A model generated the notes under the pieces. It saw only the letters and a program-made list of their open reading frames with translations, ran no database searches and had not been told where the DNA came from. DNA of 48,384 nucleotides from the NCBI GenBank assembly GCA_017525035.1, contig JAFXTH010000004.1, positions 1-48,384 of the forward strand, read 5' to 3'. This document shows, piece by piece, positions 40,208 to 47,550 of the stretch (positions are counted from its first letter, which is position 1; each line of letters opens with the position of its first letter). The position numbers were made by a program, and so were the translations under genes. This stretch comes from Bacilli bacterium (GTDB taxonomy: Bacteria; Bacillota_I; Bacilli_A; RF39; UBA660).

Positions 40208-41179
40208 CTAATTTAGAGATTTTATTATATTCATTAATTCCTTTTCAACATCTTTTATTCTAGAGTTTTCTATTAGTGCTCCTGCTTCGTTATTATCTCC
40301 ACCACCGTTTAGATTTTCAAGTACTTTTCCAACATTAATGTTTCCAAGTGATCTAGCACTAATTCCAATGTTATGATTTTCTAATCTTCCAATTACAAAC
40401 GATGCTTCGATCTTATCAAATTGTATTAGTGTATCTGCAATTCTAGCTAAATCTTCTCTTCTATAACGAATAGATGATTTACCTGCAGTTATTAACATAT
40501 TTTTATATTGTTTAACATTTGTAATTACTCTTTGTCTTGCAACATAATTCTTTAAATCTTGTTTTAACAGAAATTGTACTTGTTGTGGTTCCGCTCCTGC
40601 TTTTGTTAATAGATAACTTGTCCTAAATGTTTCATTTGTAGATCTTATAACAAAGTTATTTGTATCAAGTACAATACCTGATAACAATAACGTTGCAACA
40701 TTCTTAGTTATTTCTATTTTTTCTTTATCAAAAAGCGCTGTTATCATTTCACAAGTGCTTGATGACTCTGGATCTATGATAACGAGTCCTTTTTTTATTG
40801 ATTGTTCGTTTGGATCGTGATGATCTATTACAATTACTTTATTAAATAAACTTAATAGTGTTTTATCTTGTAATAGATACTCTTTGTTTGTATCTACAAT
40901 AATTAATAGGCTATCTTTGTTTATTTTGTTCTTTATCTTTGAGCTTCTACTTATTGAATATTCATTTATAATTTTATCTAATACTTTCTTAACACCTTTT
41001 TCAAATCTGATGTCATTTATTATGATTGTTGACTTCTTGTTTTTTACTTTTACATACTCTTGCATAGCTATGGAAGCTGCTAAAGCATCTAAGTCTATAA
41101 ATCTATGGCCCATAATAAAAATACCATTTGATGTCTTGATTAATTTATTTATTTCTTCGATATTTTTTAATAACTTCAT
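40208..41179 (-). CDS. DHH-DHHA1 phosphodiesterase, GdpP catalytic part only
   Basis: 323 residues. The position before rplI is that of gdpP (yybT), the c-di-AMP phosphodiesterase. Canonical GdpP has two membrane helices, a PAS and a degenerate GGDEF domain before the DHH domain, about 660 residues in all; here only DHH-DHHA1 is present. Metal ligands are visible at GHRFIDLDALAAS (His25, Asp29, Asp31), IIVDTN and IDHHDP (119-123). The DHHA1 glycine motif reads GGGDNNEAGA, with Asp instead of the usual His. It could degrade c-di-AMP, pApA or nanoRNA. Start at 41179 behind GGAGGTCTT. Confidence 0.85.
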   Translation of the reverse strand: MKLLKNIEEINKLIKTSNGIFIMGHRFIDLDALAASIAMQEYVKVKNKKSTIIINDIRFEKGVKKVLDKIINEYSISRSSKIKNKINKDSLLIIVDTNKEYLLQDKTLLSLFNKVIVIDHHDPNEQSIKKGLVIIDPESSSTCEMITALFDKEKIEITKNVATLLLSGIVLDTNNFVIRSTNETFRTSYLLTKAGAEPQQVQFLLKQDLKNYVARQRVITNVKQYKNMLITAGKSSIRYRREDLARIADTLIQFDKIEASFVIGRLENHNIGISARSLGNINVGKVLENLNGGGDNNEAGALIENSRIKDVEKELMNIIKSLN

Positions 41180-41221
41180 AAGACCTCCAATTTCTCTTTT
41201 ATTATACAATAGAAGAGCCCA

Positions 41222-41249
41222 AAATAAAAGAAAAGATTAGCCTCTTTTC
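41222..41249 (-). terminator. Probable terminator of yabP-yabQ
   Basis: Stem GAAAAGA/TCTTTTC with a 6-base loop holding the stop codon, followed by an impure T-run. Weaker than its neighbours and possibly leaky into the DHH gene. Confidence 0.5.
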
Positions 41250-41533
41250 CTTTTTTTCGCATTTATTCTGACATTCTTTGTTTTTATGTTTCCTAATATG
41301 AATCCTGCTACTAAAAGGAATACAAAATATGGGTGAATATCTGCATAATTAATTAGATACATTACATAGAAGAATAAGATCATAAGTGACATATTAAAAA
41401 CAATTGTAAATGTTATCTTAATTACTTTGTTATTACTATAAAGAAGAAAATGAAAAATATTAAATAGTAGAGAATAGAAAAGTCCCAAAACAAAGGATAT
41501 TATTATTGATTTAATCTGTGTTTCTAAGTCCAT
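41237..41533 (-). CDS. yabQ: YabQ-like spore cortex membrane protein
   Basis: 98 residues with three to four hydrophobic helices and a basic tail (KTKNVRINAKKRKRG). The start MDLETQIKSIIISFVLGLFYSLLFNIF matches the YabQ pattern (long first helix, G..Y/S turn). Its start overlaps the stop of yabP by one base (TAATG). In B. subtilis yabQ is needed for the spore cortex. Divergent by sequence; the context carries much of the call. The usual next gene, divIC, is missing. Confidence 0.8.
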   Translation of the reverse strand: MDLETQIKSIIISFVLGLFYSLLFNIFHFLLYSNNKVIKITFTIVFNMSLMILFFYVMYLINYADIHPYFVFLLVAGFILGNIKTKNVRINAKKRKRG

Positions 41534-41823
41534 TATTTAAAAAGTCTTGATATAATTCCATCTTTTTCTTTATCTTTCGTGTTTTCTATATATTCGATTG
41601 AATTAATTTTACCTTTAATTGAAACGCTTCCTTGCATAGTATCTAGTTTAATTAGTTCTAATTCTTCTCCTTTTATTGCAAGCATTCCCATAGTTGTTTC
41701 CATTAAGAATTCATTTTCATCAAAGTTTTCAATCTTTTTAACGCCACTTACGATTAATGATTTTCTTTCGGTAATATTAATGCCATGATTATATGTACTA
41801 AAGTCATTCTCTTGTTTTTCCAT
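41533..41823 (-). CDS. yabP: Sporulation protein YabP
   Basis: 96 residues from the ATG at 41823 behind GGGAGGACTAG. The YabP/YqfC fold is read from HGINITERKSLIVSGVKKIENFDENEFLMETTMGMLAIKGEELELIKLD, with the family's repeated strand pattern. YabP is a mother-cell spore protein made under sigma-E. It is followed by yabQ with overlapping codons, the conserved pair of endospore formers. Confidence 0.93.
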   Translation of the reverse strand: MEKQENDFSTYNHGINITERKSLIVSGVKKIENFDENEFLMETTMGMLAIKGEELELIKLDTMQGSVSIKGKINSIEYIENTKDKEKDGIISRLFK

Positions 41824-41869
41824 GCTAGTCCTCCCAATTAACAATATGCTCGGACTAATAAGATATTAC

Positions 41870-41898
41870 AAAAAAATAAAAGCATTTCTGCTTTTATT
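41870..41898 (-). terminator. Terminator of spoVG
   Basis: A 10-bp stem AATAAAAGCA/TGCTTTTATT with a GAAA tetraloop and seven T. Confidence 0.9.
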
Positions 41899-42192
41899 CT
41901 ATTCTGCTTCTTTTAAAGCTCTTTGATACTCGTCTAAAATTGCTTTTTCAAGTTTATCTCTAGTTTCTTGATTAATAGGATGAACAATGTCGCTATGAAC
42001 AACAACTGTTTCTCCTTCTTCATTAACTACTTCTCTAGAAGTGCTAGGCATAGCGATAAATAATCCTTTTTTACCTTCAATAATTCTAATGTTATGAATT
42101 ACTAAAGCATCATCGATTTTAACGTATGCTCTTCCCTTCATGTGAGAACCTTCACGCTCTTCAGGTTTGACATTTACTTGTGTAATTTCCAT
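41899..42192 (-). CDS. spoVG: SpoVG, RNA-binding regulator
   Basis: 97 residues from the ATG at 42192 behind GGGGAGGATA; the frame stays open further upstream but the family start is MEITxVxVK. Small RNA-binding protein that affects septation, cortex formation and many genes. Family marks: KGRAYVKIDDALVIHNIRIIEGKKGLFIAMPS and the DIVHPIN segment. It is shorter than the B. subtilis form by few residues at the C-terminus. Located after veg with a TGGTATAAG promoter-like sequence in between (about 42218-42226). Confidence 0.97.
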   Translation of the reverse strand: MEITQVNVKPEEREGSHMKGRAYVKIDDALVIHNIRIIEGKKGLFIAMPSTSREVVNEEGETVVVHSDIVHPINQETRDKLEKAILDEYQRALKEAE

Positions 42193-42272
42193 TTGTATCC
42201 TCCCCATCCATAAAGTTTCTAACCTTATACCATAATCGTATACTAAAATTAAACAAAATGCAAACAATTTTT

Positions 42273-42488
42273 TTATATAAAGATTTCTAAGCTTTCGGTA
42301 ATAATATCACTGTAAGTAAATGATTTGATGTTGCTATTATCTTCAAGTTTGATAGTAAAGATTGCATTATAGATATTTTCTATCTTTCCATCGAACTCTT
42401 CTATCTGATTTCTTGCACCATTGTATCTAAAGTGCAGCAGCTTCCCTTTATACTTTAATATGTCTTCTTTTACTTTAGAAATATTCAT
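42273..42488 (-). CDS. veg: Veg protein
   Basis: 71 residues, beta-rich. It matches the Veg family (small barrel) by the pattern LK.Y.GK.L.FRYNGARNQIEEFDGKIENIYNAIFTIKL and the end SYSDIITES-like strand, FTYSDIITESLEIF. In B. subtilis Veg promotes biofilm gene expression and is very strongly transcribed. It sits between rsmA and spoVG as in other Bacilli. Ribosome site before 42488 is AAAGGACAATT. Confidence 0.9.
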   Translation of the reverse strand: MNISKVKEDILKYKGKLLHFRYNGARNQIEEFDGKIENIYNAIFTIKLEDNSNIKSFTYSDIITESLEIFI

Positions 42489-42510
42489 TAATTGTCCTTT
42501 CTTAGAGATT

Positions 42511-42547
42511 AAAAAAACATATAATCATCTCTTCTAGATTATATGTT
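42511..42547 (-). terminator. Terminator of rsmA
   Basis: An 11-bp perfect stem AACATATAATC/GATTATATGTT with a 10-base loop and seven T. Confidence 0.9.
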
Positions 42548-42554
42548 TATTAAC

Positions 42555-43337
42555 TTATAAATTATTACTAATTTCTGCAAATACTTCTAAAGATATATTT
42601 TCTGCTCTTACATCAAGAGGTAAATTATTCTTAAGTAATATTTCTTCTACTTTAGAAAAATCATATTGTTTCAAATTATTTCTTAAAGTCTTTCTTTTTT
42701 GAACAAAAGAATCTTTTATTAGTTTGAAGAATAATTCTTCATTATTAACTTTTACTCTATTATCTTTCTTTGTAAATGATAGGATGATACTATCGACGTT
42801 AGGTTTTGGATAGAAAGCATTACGTGATACTATAAATTCTTTTTTAATATTAAAATAGTAGTTTAAAAATATTGTGATTGATGAATAATCTTTTGTACCA
42901 ATTACTGCACTGAATCTTTCACCAACTTCTTTTTGAACCATTAATACCATTTTATTAACGTCTACTTTTTCTTCAATAATTTTTGTTATTATTGGAGTAG
43001 TTATATAGTATGGAAGGTTTGCTATTACATATAGATTTTTATAATCATAATCTTTTAAATCTTTTTTTACATCTCTTTTTAAAAAGTCATCTAGAATTAT
43101 ATTAAAGTCATAGTCTTTAAACTTTTCTTTTAATACTTCTTCTAGATCTTTATCTATTTCGTATGCTAGGACTTTTGACTTTAATACAAGTTCTTCAGTA
43201 AGAGCTCCTGCTCCTGGACCTATTTCAATAATTAAATCTTCTTTATTTGTTTCACATACGTTTGCAATCTTTTTAATAATATTTTTATCTTGTAAAAAGT
43301 TTTGACCAAACTTCTTTTTAAAATTATGATCTATCAT
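42555..43337 (-). CDS. rsmA: 16S rRNA dimethyladenosine transferase RsmA (KsgA)
   Basis: 260 residues from the ATG at 43337, where KKKFGQNFLQDKNI, the family start, follows. The longer frame (to 43403) begins inside the terminator of the 3D gene and is rejected. It dimethylates A1518 and A1519 of 16S rRNA. SAM motifs are IIEIGPGAGALTEEL, and IANLPYYITTPI is the catalytic NLPY. Ribosome site GGAAGTGATT. The rnmV gene that normally precedes it is absent here. Confidence 0.97.
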   Translation of the reverse strand: MIDHNFKKKFGQNFLQDKNIIKKIANVCETNKEDLIIEIGPGAGALTEELVLKSKVLAYEIDKDLEEVLKEKFKDYDFNIILDDFLKRDVKKDLKDYDYKNLYVIANLPYYITTPIITKIIEEKVDVNKMVLMVQKEVGERFSAVIGTKDYSSITIFLNYYFNIKKEFIVSRNAFYPKPNVDSIILSFTKKDNRVKVNNEELFFKLIKDSFVQKRKTLRNNLKQYDFSKVEEILLKNNLPLDVRAENISLEVFAEISNNL

Positions 43338-43365
43338 ACAATCACTTCCAAACAAAGATATTATA

Positions 43366-43400
43366 CTTAAAAAAAAGATATCTGCAAATAGATATCTTTT
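43366..43400 (-). terminator. Terminator of the 3D-domain gene
   Basis: An 11-bp perfect stem AAAAGATATCT/AGATATCTTTT with a 6-base loop and eight T. Confidence 0.9.
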
Positions 43401-43404
43401 CATT

Positions 43405-44025
43405 TTATTTCTTTTTTGTTATTTCAACGGTTACCATGTTTCTTCCTTTGTAACCTCTATCAATAGTGTGTGCTCCATCTTTAACAAATAGATCTATTCT
43501 TTCATCATGATAACAAGCACCGCATGTATCAAGGATAATTCCTGGATATACTTTTCCATCGATTGTAACATTTACTTCATCATAATATTTAAAATATACT
43601 TTGTCCTTTTTATAACCAAATGTATTGATCATATAAGTTGTAGCTGCAGCAAGTACTAATTTACCTTTGTAAGTGTACCAACCTTTGTCATTTAATTTTA
43701 AATCCCATGTACAAAATCCTGCACCAGTACAACTTCCTGTTTTTAATTCATCGTTTGCATAAAATGAAGTTAATCTGTATTTTCTAGTTCTTAATAAATT
43801 TGCTCTTTCTTTTGCCAATCTCTGTTGTTCTAATTCTTCTGGTGTTGGCTTAGGAACATACTTATCAACCATATGTGATGATTGAAGTGAACTTACACCA
43901 TTTACGTTATATGTTGTTACTTTGTTTACTCGCCCTATTGTAGTTGCTATTGCAAATAATGCGATAACATAAAGCACTACTAGAGTTTCGTTTCTAATCA
44001 TTTTTAGTGTGTTACTTTTCTTCAT
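43405..44025 (-). CDS. 3D-domain (double-psi beta-barrel) cell-wall protein, YabE-like
   Basis: 206 residues: a membrane anchor (13-31), a charged linker, and a 3D domain (about 80-206) with the three conserved Asp residues around the end segment ILDTCGACYHDERIDLFV. Such domains are lytic transglycosylase-like and act on glycan strands. Unlike YabE there is no DUF348 or G5 repeat, so it is a minimal form. Two cysteine pairs (SCTGAGFC and TCGAC) suggest disulfides. Position between rsmA and tatD is that of yabE. Start at 44025 after CAGGGA. Confidence 0.88.
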   Translation of the reverse strand: MKKSNTLKMIRNETLVVLYVIALFAIATTIGRVNKVTTYNVNGVSSLQSSHMVDKYVPKPTPEELEQQRLAKERANLLRTRKYRLTSFYANDELKTGSCTGAGFCTWDLKLNDKGWYTYKGKLVLAAATTYMINTFGYKKDKVYFKYYDEVNVTIDGKVYPGIILDTCGACYHDERIDLFVKDGAHTIDRGYKGRNMVTVEITKKK

Positions 44026-44079
44026 ATCCCTGACTACCTTACCTTTAATACTTATACATAAATGATAACATATTATAGG

Positions 44080-44856
44080 TTAATAATCAATATTTCTGTT
44101 AAAATCTTTGTTAAACATTTTGCTAGCATTTTGTGTCGTTATTTCACCAATTTCTTCTTTTGTTTTGTTTAACAAATTACCAATTTCTTCTGCAATAATT
44201 GGAATATATCTTGATTCATTTTTTTCTCCCCTGTATGGTGTCGGTGCAAGATAAGGTGCATCTGTTTCAAGTAGAATTTTATCAACAGGAATTTCTTTTA
44301 TTGTTTCTTTTAAGTTTGTATTTTTAAAAGTTATTACTCCTCCAATTCCAAGATAGAATCCGATTGATAAATACATCTTTGCGTTTTCGCTATTTCCAGA
44401 GAAACAATGAATTACTCCTTTGTAGTTAGCTTCTTTTAAAATATCGTAAGTGTCTTGAAATGCATCACGTGAGTGAATTACCAATGGAAGATCATATTTT
44501 TTTGCTAAATCAATTTGTTTTTTAAACAATTCTTTTTGTTCTTCTTTGTTATCTTTTTCCCAATGATAATCAAGACCTATTTCCCCAAGTGCAATTACTT
44601 TTTTATTATTTTTTATTATCTCTTCTAATTCTTCTAAATCCTTTTCTGTTGTTTTATTTGTCTCACTTGGATGATAACCCAATGATAGGTAAATATTATC
44701 ATGTGAAGTTGCTATTTCAACTGACTCTTTTATTCCTTCTTTATCACATCCACTTATTATTAGATATTGAACATCCTTATCTTTCGCATCTTTAATTACT
44801 GTTTCTATATCATCATAATCTTTTTTAGACAAATGAGTGTGAGTATCTATGTACAT
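44080..44856 (-). CDS. tatD: TatD-family metal-dependent hydrolase
   Basis: 258 residues, TIM barrel. Metal ligands are seen in order: THTHLS (His5, His7), GEIGLDYHW (Glu), VIHSRDAF (His), VIHCFSGN (His) and LETDAPYL (Asp). TatD proteins are 3'-5' exonucleases that act in DNA repair and RNA turnover. The usual neighbour of metG in Bacilli (B. subtilis yabD). The ribosome site AGGAGGAAT lies directly after the T-run of the metG terminator. Confidence 0.96.
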   Translation of the reverse strand: MYIDTHTHLSKKDYDDIETVIKDAKDKDVQYLIISGCDKEGIKESVEIATSHDNIYLSLGYHPSETNKTTEKDLEELEEIIKNNKKVIALGEIGLDYHWEKDNKEEQKELFKKQIDLAKKYDLPLVIHSRDAFQDTYDILKEANYKGVIHCFSGNSENAKMYLSIGFYLGIGGVITFKNTNLKETIKEIPVDKILLETDAPYLAPTPYRGEKNESRYIPIIAEEIGNLLNKTKEEIGEITTQNASKMFNKDFNRNIDY

Positions 44857-44866
44857 AAATTCCTCC

Positions 44867-44890
44867 TAAAAAGAAGACATAAAGTCTTCT
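44867..44890 (-). terminator. Terminator of the T-box metG operon
   Basis: Stem AGAAGAC/GTCTTCT with a 5-base loop and five T, overlapping the metG stop codon. Confidence 0.8.
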
Positions 44891-46433
44891 ATTGTGCGTT
44901 TTCTATTTCTTCTAATTTCTTTTCTTTATCTATTCTTTGGAATAATGGTGATGGTGTACCTGTTTTATATTCTAATGAATCATTAAATGATTCTTCAGTG
45001 TTTTCAATATTTAATTGCTTTAATATTTCATCAGATGTTTCAGGTAAGAATGGTTTTAAGAATACAGCGCTTACTCTTATTGATTCAAGTAGATTATATA
45101 TTACTGTTTGTAATTCATCTTTCTTTGCTTCATCTTTTGCTAAAACCCATGGTGTTGTTTCATCAATATACTTGTTGCTTCTTCTTAATACTTCAAAGAT
45201 TTCATCAAGTGCTGCTCCAATTTCAAGTTTGTTCATTCTCTTTTCGATGTTTTCTGATAAGTTGTTAACTTTTTCAATTAAATCTTTATCAAACTCAGTT
45301 GTTACATTAGTCTTAGTAACATTACCATCAAAATATTTATTTGCCATAGAGATTGTTCTGTTAACTAGGTTACCTAAAACATTAGCTAAGTCACTATTTA
45401 TTTTTTCAATTATTAGATCATATGTAATTGTTCCATCATTTGCAAAAGGTATTTCATGTAGAACATAATATCTTATTGCATCTACCCCAAATAGTTTTAC
45501 TAAATCATCAGCATACATTACATTTCCGCGTGATTTACTCATCTTATCCATTCCGCTTAGTAACCATGGATGTCCAAATACTTGTTTTGGAAGTGGCAAA
45601 TCAAGTGCCATTAATATTATTGGCCAATAAATTGTATGGAATCTTATTATATCTTTTCCAATTAAGTGTAACTCTGCTGGCCACCATTTGTTAAATTCTT
45701 CGCTTGATCCATCTGGGTCGTATCCGATGTTAGTAATATAGTTTGATAGAGCATCTATCCATACATATACTACATGCTTATCATCAAATGTTACTGGTAT
45801 TCCCCAATCGAATGTTGTTCTTGAAACACAAAGATCTTGTAATCCTGGTTTTAAGAAATTATTAATCATTTCGTTTTTTCTAGATTCTGGCTGAATGAAT
45901 TCTGGGTGTGATTCTATGTATTCAATTAATCTATCTTGATATTTAGATAATTTAAAGAAATATGCTTCTTCACTTGCTATATGAACTTCTCTTCCACAGT
46001 CTGGGCATTTTCCATCAACCAATTGGCTCTCAGTCCAGAATGCTTCACAGTCAGTACAATATAATCCTTCATATGATCCTTTATATATATCCCCTTGATC
46101 ATATAATTTTTTAAATATTTTTTGTACTACTTCTTCATGATGTGGATCTGTTGTTCTAACAAACTTATCATAAGAAGTATTCATACAATCCCAAATAGCT
46201 TTAACTTGTCCTGCTATGTCATCAACATATTCTTTTGGACTAATTCCTTTTGCTATTGCTTTTTGTTGTATCTTTTCACCATGTTCATCTGTACCTGTTT
46301 GAAAGTATACATCAAATCCTTTTTGTCTTTTATATCTTGCTATAGCATCTGCTAAAACTATCTCATAAGTATTACCTATATGTGGTTTAGAAGATGTATA
46401 TGCAATTGCTGTTGTTATATAATATTTATCCAT
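44889..46433 (-). CDS. metG: Methionyl-tRNA synthetase
   Basis: 514 residues. Charges tRNA-Met for both initiation and elongation. HIGH is PHIGN (17-21), KMSKS is 297-301, and a zinc knuckle is formed by Cys126, Cys129, Cys143 and Cys146. The long form found in many bacteria carries a C-terminal tRNA-binding/dimer domain of about 110 residues; this protein ends after the anticodon domain. It overlaps the stop codon of dut by one base (TAATG) and is the third gene of an operon led by a methionine T-box (47292-47515). Confidence 0.97.
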   Translation of the reverse strand: MDKYYITTAIAYTSSKPHIGNTYEIVLADAIARYKRQKGFDVYFQTGTDEHGEKIQQKAIAKGISPKEYVDDIAGQVKAIWDCMNTSYDKFVRTTDPHHEEVVQKIFKKLYDQGDIYKGSYEGLYCTDCEAFWTESQLVDGKCPDCGREVHIASEEAYFFKLSKYQDRLIEYIESHPEFIQPESRKNEMINNFLKPGLQDLCVSRTTFDWGIPVTFDDKHVVYVWIDALSNYITNIGYDPDGSSEEFNKWWPAELHLIGKDIIRFHTIYWPIILMALDLPLPKQVFGHPWLLSGMDKMSKSRGNVMYADDLVKLFGVDAIRYYVLHEIPFANDGTITYDLIIEKINSDLANVLGNLVNRTISMANKYFDGNVTKTNVTTEFDKDLIEKVNNLSENIEKRMNKLEIGAALDEIFEVLRRSNKYIDETTPWVLAKDEAKKDELQTVIYNLLESIRVSAVFLKPFLPETSDEILKQLNIENTEESFNDSLEYKTGTPSPLFQRIDKEKKLEEIENAQ

Positions 46434-46921
46434 TATTTATCACTCCTTCTTAAATAGTCATTTTGACCCATTCTTTTTTCTTTTTCTTGATCTGCATCAT
46501 TATCTGTTAATAAGAATTTTGCAAAAATACCTTGAGCTATTCCTTGTCCTTTTTTAATTATGTAGTCATCTTTTACTTCATTCTGTAATGCAATCCATAT
46601 GTGTCCTTCATTACCTGGATTATTATAGTAATCTTTATCTACTACTCCAACTTGATTGCATAATCTAACATTATATTTAAATCCTTGACTACCACGAACA
46701 TGAATATATAGCACTTCATCATCTTCCATCGTTGCTTTTATTCCTGTTGGTATTCTTTTTATCTCTTGTGGCTTTAATGTCATTTCTTCAAGTGCATGAA
46801 AGTCATATCCCGCTGAATGTGTAGTTTCTCTACTAGGCATTTCAAACTCTTCATACATCTTTTTGTCATCTGCAACATCTTTTTTAAATTGTTCAAAACT
46901 TATTTTTTCAAATTTTCTCAT
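46433..46921 (-). CDS. dut: Trimeric dUTPase-like protein
   Basis: 162 residues. Hydrolyses dUTP to dUMP and keeps uracil out of DNA. Motif I is SAGYDFHA (36-43), motif II RGSQGFKYN, motif III GVVDKDYYN (92-100) with the base-activating Asp, and motif IV GQGIAQGIF (125-133). The C-terminal motif V, usually RxGGFGSTG, is not recognisable: the end is RMGQNDYLRRSDK, so the lid is altered or lost. Its start is one base after the stop of the EF-Tu-like frame and its ribosome site GGAAGTGG is inside that frame, so translation is coupled. Confidence 0.9.
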   Translation of the reverse strand: MRKFEKISFEQFKKDVADDKKMYEEFEMPSRETTHSAGYDFHALEEMTLKPQEIKRIPTGIKATMEDDEVLYIHVRGSQGFKYNVRLCNQVGVVDKDYYNNPGNEGHIWIALQNEVKDDYIIKKGQGIAQGIFAKFLLTDNDADQEKEKRMGQNDYLRRSDK

Positions 46922-46922
46922 A

Positions 46923-47279
46923 TTACCACTTCCTTAAAAAATTTCTTTTTAACATTTTTGATTTACCTTTAAAGCTTTTGGCATCAGAACTTACTTTTGT
47001 TCCTTTAATATCTCTTCTGTTGCTAGTAGCTTTTTTATTAAGAGCAAGTTTTGTGTCTTTTGCAAAGCTTTCAATATTGATACTAAAATCTGCTCCTTTA
47101 ATTTCAATTAATAGGTTATCCTCCATATTTTCTGTTTTACCATCAGTTGATGGATTATTCTCCATTACTTCAAGAGTTTTTCTTATAGCAGCAGTTAATG
47201 TTGTTTTGCCATGATCAACATGTCCGATAGTACCAATATTAACATGCTGTCTAATATGGTTATTTTTTTGTTTAGCCAT
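46923..47279 (-). CDS. Short ORF starting as EF-Tu, then an unrelated basic tail
   Basis: 118 residues. Residues 1-32 resemble the start of elongation factor Tu, including [21 protein letters not shown] with the P-loop GHVDHGKT (19-26). After residue 32 the likeness stops: the switch regions, the rest of the G domain and domains 2 and 3 are missing, and a Lys-rich, mostly polar tail follows with no known family. So it cannot be a working GTPase. The ATG at 47279 has GGAGG at 7 bases, just after the T-run of the T-box terminator, so it is the first gene of the operon. It is either a tuf fragment captured by recombination or a leader protein; no frameshift or stop interrupts it. Confidence 0.75.
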   Translation of the reverse strand: MAKQKNNHIRQHVNIGTIGHVDHGKTTLTAAIRKTLEVMENNPSTDGKTENMEDNLLIEIKGADFSINIESFAKDTKLALNKKATSNRRDIKGTKVSSDAKSFKGKSKMLKRNFLRKW

Positions 47280-47291
47280 TATATTTCCTCC

Positions 47292-47331
47292 AAAAAAAAG
47301 CACGATATATTCTAAGGACGAATATACCGTG
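47292..47331 (-). terminator. T-box terminator hairpin
   Basis: Stem CACG-G-TATATTC/GAATATA-T-CGTG (12 bp with one G-U), 7-base loop and eight T. The T-box sequence overlaps its 5' arm, allowing the antiterminator form. Confidence 0.9.
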
Positions 47332-47515
47332 TTACCACCTTAATTCATAGATTAAATCTATCTCATTATTTTAACGCTTTTAGCGTACTTACCTAAATAT
47401 CAGTAAGTCTGTTCCGGAGCCATTTTCAATAATCCTCTATGTCTTCTTTCACCTTACAAGACTCTCTAAAGATAGATTCATATATCTCTTTCCTTCAACA
47501 CATTTAATTAATTAT
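47292..47515 (-). promoter_or_regulatory. T-box riboswitch, methionine type
   Basis: Minus-strand leader of about 225 bases. Features in order: AGAGAG (GA motif), the stem GTCTT/AAGAC with loop GGTGAAAG, the specifier region TTGAAAATGGCTCCGG with AUG at 47423-47421, base-closing pair AGTCT/AGACT, the hairpins CTTAC/GTAAG, ACGCT/AGCGT and ATAGATT/AATCTAT, the T-box AAGGTGGTAACACGG (47341-47327) with UGGU facing an ACCA tRNA end, and a terminator. Uncharged tRNA-Met would stabilise the antiterminator and permit transcription of the EF-Tu-like ORF, dut and metG. Confidence 0.88.
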
Positions 47516-47521
47516 GCTAGT

Positions 47522-47550
47522 ATGATAGCACTAATTATCATTATTTTCAA
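47522..47550 (-). promoter_or_regulatory. Promoter of the T-box operon
   Basis: TTGAAA, 17-base spacer, TATCAT. It overlaps the last codons of the upstream coiled-coil gene. Confidence 0.6.

Noticed and set aside
41180-42555. Possible replication origin between the left and right origin-type genes
   Set aside because: No cluster of DnaA boxes, no AT-rich unwinding stretch without genes and no dnaA; the space is filled with genes.
43338-43403. N-terminal extension of RsmA with a signal-like hydrophobic stretch
   Set aside because: It would start inside the terminator stem of the 3D gene, and RsmA begins at the later ATG with a proper ribosome site.
44767-45468. Long plus-strand open frame of 233 codons inside tatD/metG
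   Set aside because: It is antisense to two complete, well-recognised genes, has no ribosome site or family likeness, and long shadow frames are expected opposite such codon usage.
46923-47279. Annotation as elongation factor Tu
   Set aside because: Only the first 32 residues match; more than 90 percent of EF-Tu is missing, so the name would mislead.
47292-47515. Alternative T-box specifiers in the same loop (GAA or AAA, AAU)
   Set aside because: The spacing GAAA before the triplet and the metG gene in the operon both favour AUG; other triplets would not suit the downstream synthetase.
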